From assembly GCF_964355755.1 (NCBI RefSeq), contig NC_092678.1:3878922-3942921 (forward strand): DNA of 64,000 nucleotides. The letters run 5' to 3'. The notes below the pieces were generated by a model, which saw only the letters and a list, made by a program, of their open reading frames with translations, was not told the DNA's origin and made no database searches. Below, one piece after another: positions 62,180-64,000 of this stretch (positions are counted from its first letter, which is position 1; every line of letters begins with the position of its first letter). This DNA is from Antedon mediterranea. Taxonomy: Eukaryota; Echinodermata; Crinoidea; Comatulida; Antedonidae. The position numbers and the translations under genes are program-made.

Positions 62180-62412
62180 TCATAAATTTCTGTTGAAGCA
62201 GGCTCTAATGAAGTTGCATCTAGTAAGTTGACTTTGTTGTACAACTCTATCAAGTACTGATGGTATCTTCCGACCTCTTCGTTTACTTTGTGTTGTGTGA
62301 AAAGTAAGAATTTTTGTAGGATCTTCATTTTCTTTTCTAATTACATGTCCGATCCAGTTGAATTGTTGCTTGTAGACATATTCTTCTAGCGGTTGACAGC
62401 CAGTAATACCTT
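62180..62412 (-). pseudogene. LINE reverse transcriptase C-terminal relic
   Basis: The minus-strand frame reads GCQPLEEYVYKQQFNWIGHV, then IRKENEDPTKIL, KRRGRKIPSVLD and ends at a TGA at 62180-62182. The pattern 'PLEEY(I/V)..RQ..W.GH(V/I).R....P..L......KRRRGRP' is the C-terminal region of many non-LTR retrotransposon polyproteins, just after the reverse transcriptase. Only this last 75-residue part is left; no reverse transcriptase core is found upstream, where the frame is closed by a stop near 62458. It is a 5'-truncated, dead copy. Confidence 0.75.
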
Positions 62413-63149
62413 TTTTAATAGTATAATTAGTATATTTGGTTATTTTTAGTAGAAAACTTACCTATTTCTCACCAACTGTCATAAACTAGATGATACACAT
62501 TTTAGCATTAACACTGATTTCTCCCAGTATCCTATATGTCACGTTTTTATCTAGCGTACTTATTTATATATTTTGAAGAACGTAGGCATATGCCTATATA
62601 AGTACCGGTACCACTCTCTGTGTACCACCGTGATTACACTTGTAATAACAAAATCCAATATAAAACTGCATTCTTCACGCGCTCATAAACTCTATGAATT
62701 GAGTTATTGGTATAGCCTTTTCCAAAAAAAATTGTTTGAGGAAAGAACAGTTTGTAGTTACACGGCAGAACAATCACATTAGCATATTCCATCACTGAAC
62801 AATCATACGTGTTTCTTTTTCTGTTATTGTATTCTATTATTGTGGTATAAAACTCAGAAAACACGCCGATCAAACGGAATGAGGATAATGAAGTCACTGA
62901 CATGTAACTATGACGCGTAGGCCTATATTATATACAAAGTATTATGCTATATACCACATAATTACTCATGAATCGTTTTACTTAATTTAGAATACTCTTT
63001 TATTATAATTTGATCGAGCATAATTTAAACGGCACCAACTAACTTCTTTGTACCCAATGACAGCACAAACTTGAAATGCATTTATTATTCAGAAATACAG
63101 CAATATATAAAAAAAAACAAATTACGTAAGAATTAGAAAATAATTGGTC
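62413..63149. other. Non-coding stretch
   Basis: No exon or element recognised; a TAGGCCTA octamer lies at 62918. It separates the LINE relic from the SINE fragment. Confidence 0.4.
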
Positions 63150-63270
63150 AGATGTTTTGCCCTACTCTGACGTAATTTGTACTTTATACTAAGTACATAC
63201 GTGCGAAAAAATACGCAAGTAATTCTCGGGTGGGACTCGAACCCACGACCTCCAGATCACTAGCCTGGAA
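63150..63270 (-). mobile_element. Truncated tRNA-derived SINE
   Basis: On the minus strand the T arm GTGGGTTCGAGTCCCAC (B box GGTTCGAGTCC exact) is preceded by an anticodon-arm-like region and followed by CCGAGAATTACTTGCGTATT and a non-tRNA body. The A box and acceptor 5' strand are missing, so it is not a functional tRNA gene. The head differs from that of the SINE at 12051, so it is a second family. Confidence 0.7.
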
Positions 63271-63625
63271 ATATATACATTCTTGTCATACAAATTAGAA
63301 ATGTCAATAAATAAGTTTATTGGACTTGTGCAGGATCACAAAATGATCTTTATATACATTATAAATTAAATTGAGAATTATATACAAAATACATAACATT
63401 TGCGATTAGAGGAAGAAATCAATTTTAATAATAGTTTAGTAGCACCATTTGGCTAACATCACAATCAAAGAGTTTTTCTTCTATAGGATTATAATCATTT
63501 AATGTATCATCATTTAATGGTTTAAATAATCAATATTTACACTCCGTTGTCATTTAAACAATTGCTATGCCATTTAATGTGGTATCCTATAAGAAACTCT
63601 TGAATGTTGCTTGCCTTCTCCAACG
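63271..63625. other. 3' flank of the edge gene
   Basis: AT-rich sequence after the stop codon at 63626, with TCATTTAATG repeated several times (63500-63580). It probably includes the 3' UTR of the minus-strand gene at the window edge. Confidence 0.4.
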
Positions 63626-64000
63626 TTAGTTTTCACACTCCATTGTCACTTGTACAACTTTTCCAGGAATGCTGATGGCTCTATTAGGCCCTCGGACCTT
63701 TTTATTTTTAGGTTGCTGCTGAGTTGTTGACCAAGGGGTTTCGTTTTTGGTCATCATTGATTGTGACGGTACACTACTGCACCTGCGTAAATCCTGCCTG
63801 GACGAGCCTTCTGCAGCTTCCGTAACTCTAGGACGCCTACTGACTAACACTCTCTCTAGAATTTTGGAAGCAAACGACAGCGTTGTTTTTAAATTCGTAT
63901 TTTTTTTAGTTTTACTATTTTTCCCTGAGTTTCTTGAGCGGTTTGCGTTTTCATCACCAGCATCGTCTGTATTCTGGGAGGAGTTTGTGCTACTTTCTTC
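63626..64000 (-). CDS. C-terminal end of an unidentified protein (partial)
   Basis: A frame open from the window edge for 124 codons, ending in TAA at 63626-63628. The sequence is hydrophilic and low in hydrophobic residues. It is Ser/Asn-rich at first (SSTNSSQNTDD), then Lys/Arg-rich (KNSKTKKN, RRPRVTEA), then Gln/Lys-rich (TTQQQPKNKKVRGPN), and ends VVQVTMECEN. No domain recognised; it looks like a disordered C-terminal tail. No splice acceptor is needed within the window, so this is the last exon or part of it. It could be the tail of another member of the neighbouring membrane-protein cluster, but it has no PY motif. Codon use and GC content exceed those of the surrounding DNA, which supports coding. 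Confidence 0.6.
   Translation of the reverse strand, partial: EESSTNSSQNTDDAGDENANRSRNSGKNSKTKKNTNLKTTLSFASKILERVLVSRRPRVTEAAEGSSRQDLRRCSSVPSQSMMTKNETPWSTTQQQPKNKKVRGPNRAISIPGKVVQVTMECEN

Noticed and set aside
63211-63270. Functional tRNA gene
   Set aside because: Only the T arm and part of the anticodon arm are present; the A box and acceptor stem are missing.

Overview
This is a eukaryotic window: very AT-rich (by eye about one third G+C), with few genes, short exons in long introns, GT-AG splice sites, and many small transposon relics. No bacterial, organellar or viral gene organisation is visible. The likely source is a marine invertebrate deuterostome, perhaps an echinoderm. This is inferred from the SINE, MITE and hAT-like repeats, the many TAGGCCTA octamers and the protein families present; it is not proven. 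All gene models were built by eye from splice signals and reading phase. Several 5' ends are unknown.

Layout. Bases 1-17.5 kb hold no gene I can support, only repeats: a hAT-like end, minisatellites, a tRNA-derived SINE, a 660-bp dispersed element, a Penelope-like fragment and a MITE. From 17.76 to 21.71 kb (minus) lies a 12-exon gene for a membrane-anchored protein with a ZZ zinc finger and EF-hands. It is divergent from NDUFA5 (22.58-24.30 kb, plus), a complete five-exon gene for a mitochondrial complex I subunit. The 0.87-kb gap between their start codons must hold both promoters and contains a 321-bp foldback element. Bases 24.3-31.3 kb are non-coding apart from a pogo-type MITE.

From 31.3 to about 62 kb (minus) there is a cluster of three related genes, the most interesting content here. 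Gene A (31.3-42.6 kb, 559 aa) encodes signal peptide, CUB, CUB-like, LDLa, EGF, one transmembrane helix, and a cytoplasmic tail with two PY (PPxY-class) motifs. Gene B (49.6-51.3 kb, 5' end not found) has the same EGF, transmembrane and double-PY exons. Gene C (60.7-61.9 kb) keeps only a short ectodomain, the transmembrane exon and the double-PY tail. All joins that can be checked between the EGF, transmembrane and tail exons are phase 1, and the tails align around both PY motifs, so the three probably arose by tandem duplication. PY motifs are ligands of WW domains, notably in Nedd4-family ubiquitin ligases; similar architectures in vertebrates (LDLRAD3, LDLRAD4, PMEPA1, LRP10) suggest membrane adaptors for such ligases. 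Gene A also has a well-formed alternative last exon that would give a secreted form without the membrane helix.

At the right edge (63.63-64.00 kb, minus) is the C-terminal end of another, unidentified gene. A LINE reverse-transcriptase C-terminal relic lies at 62.2-62.4 kb and a truncated tRNA-derived SINE at 63.15-63.27 kb.
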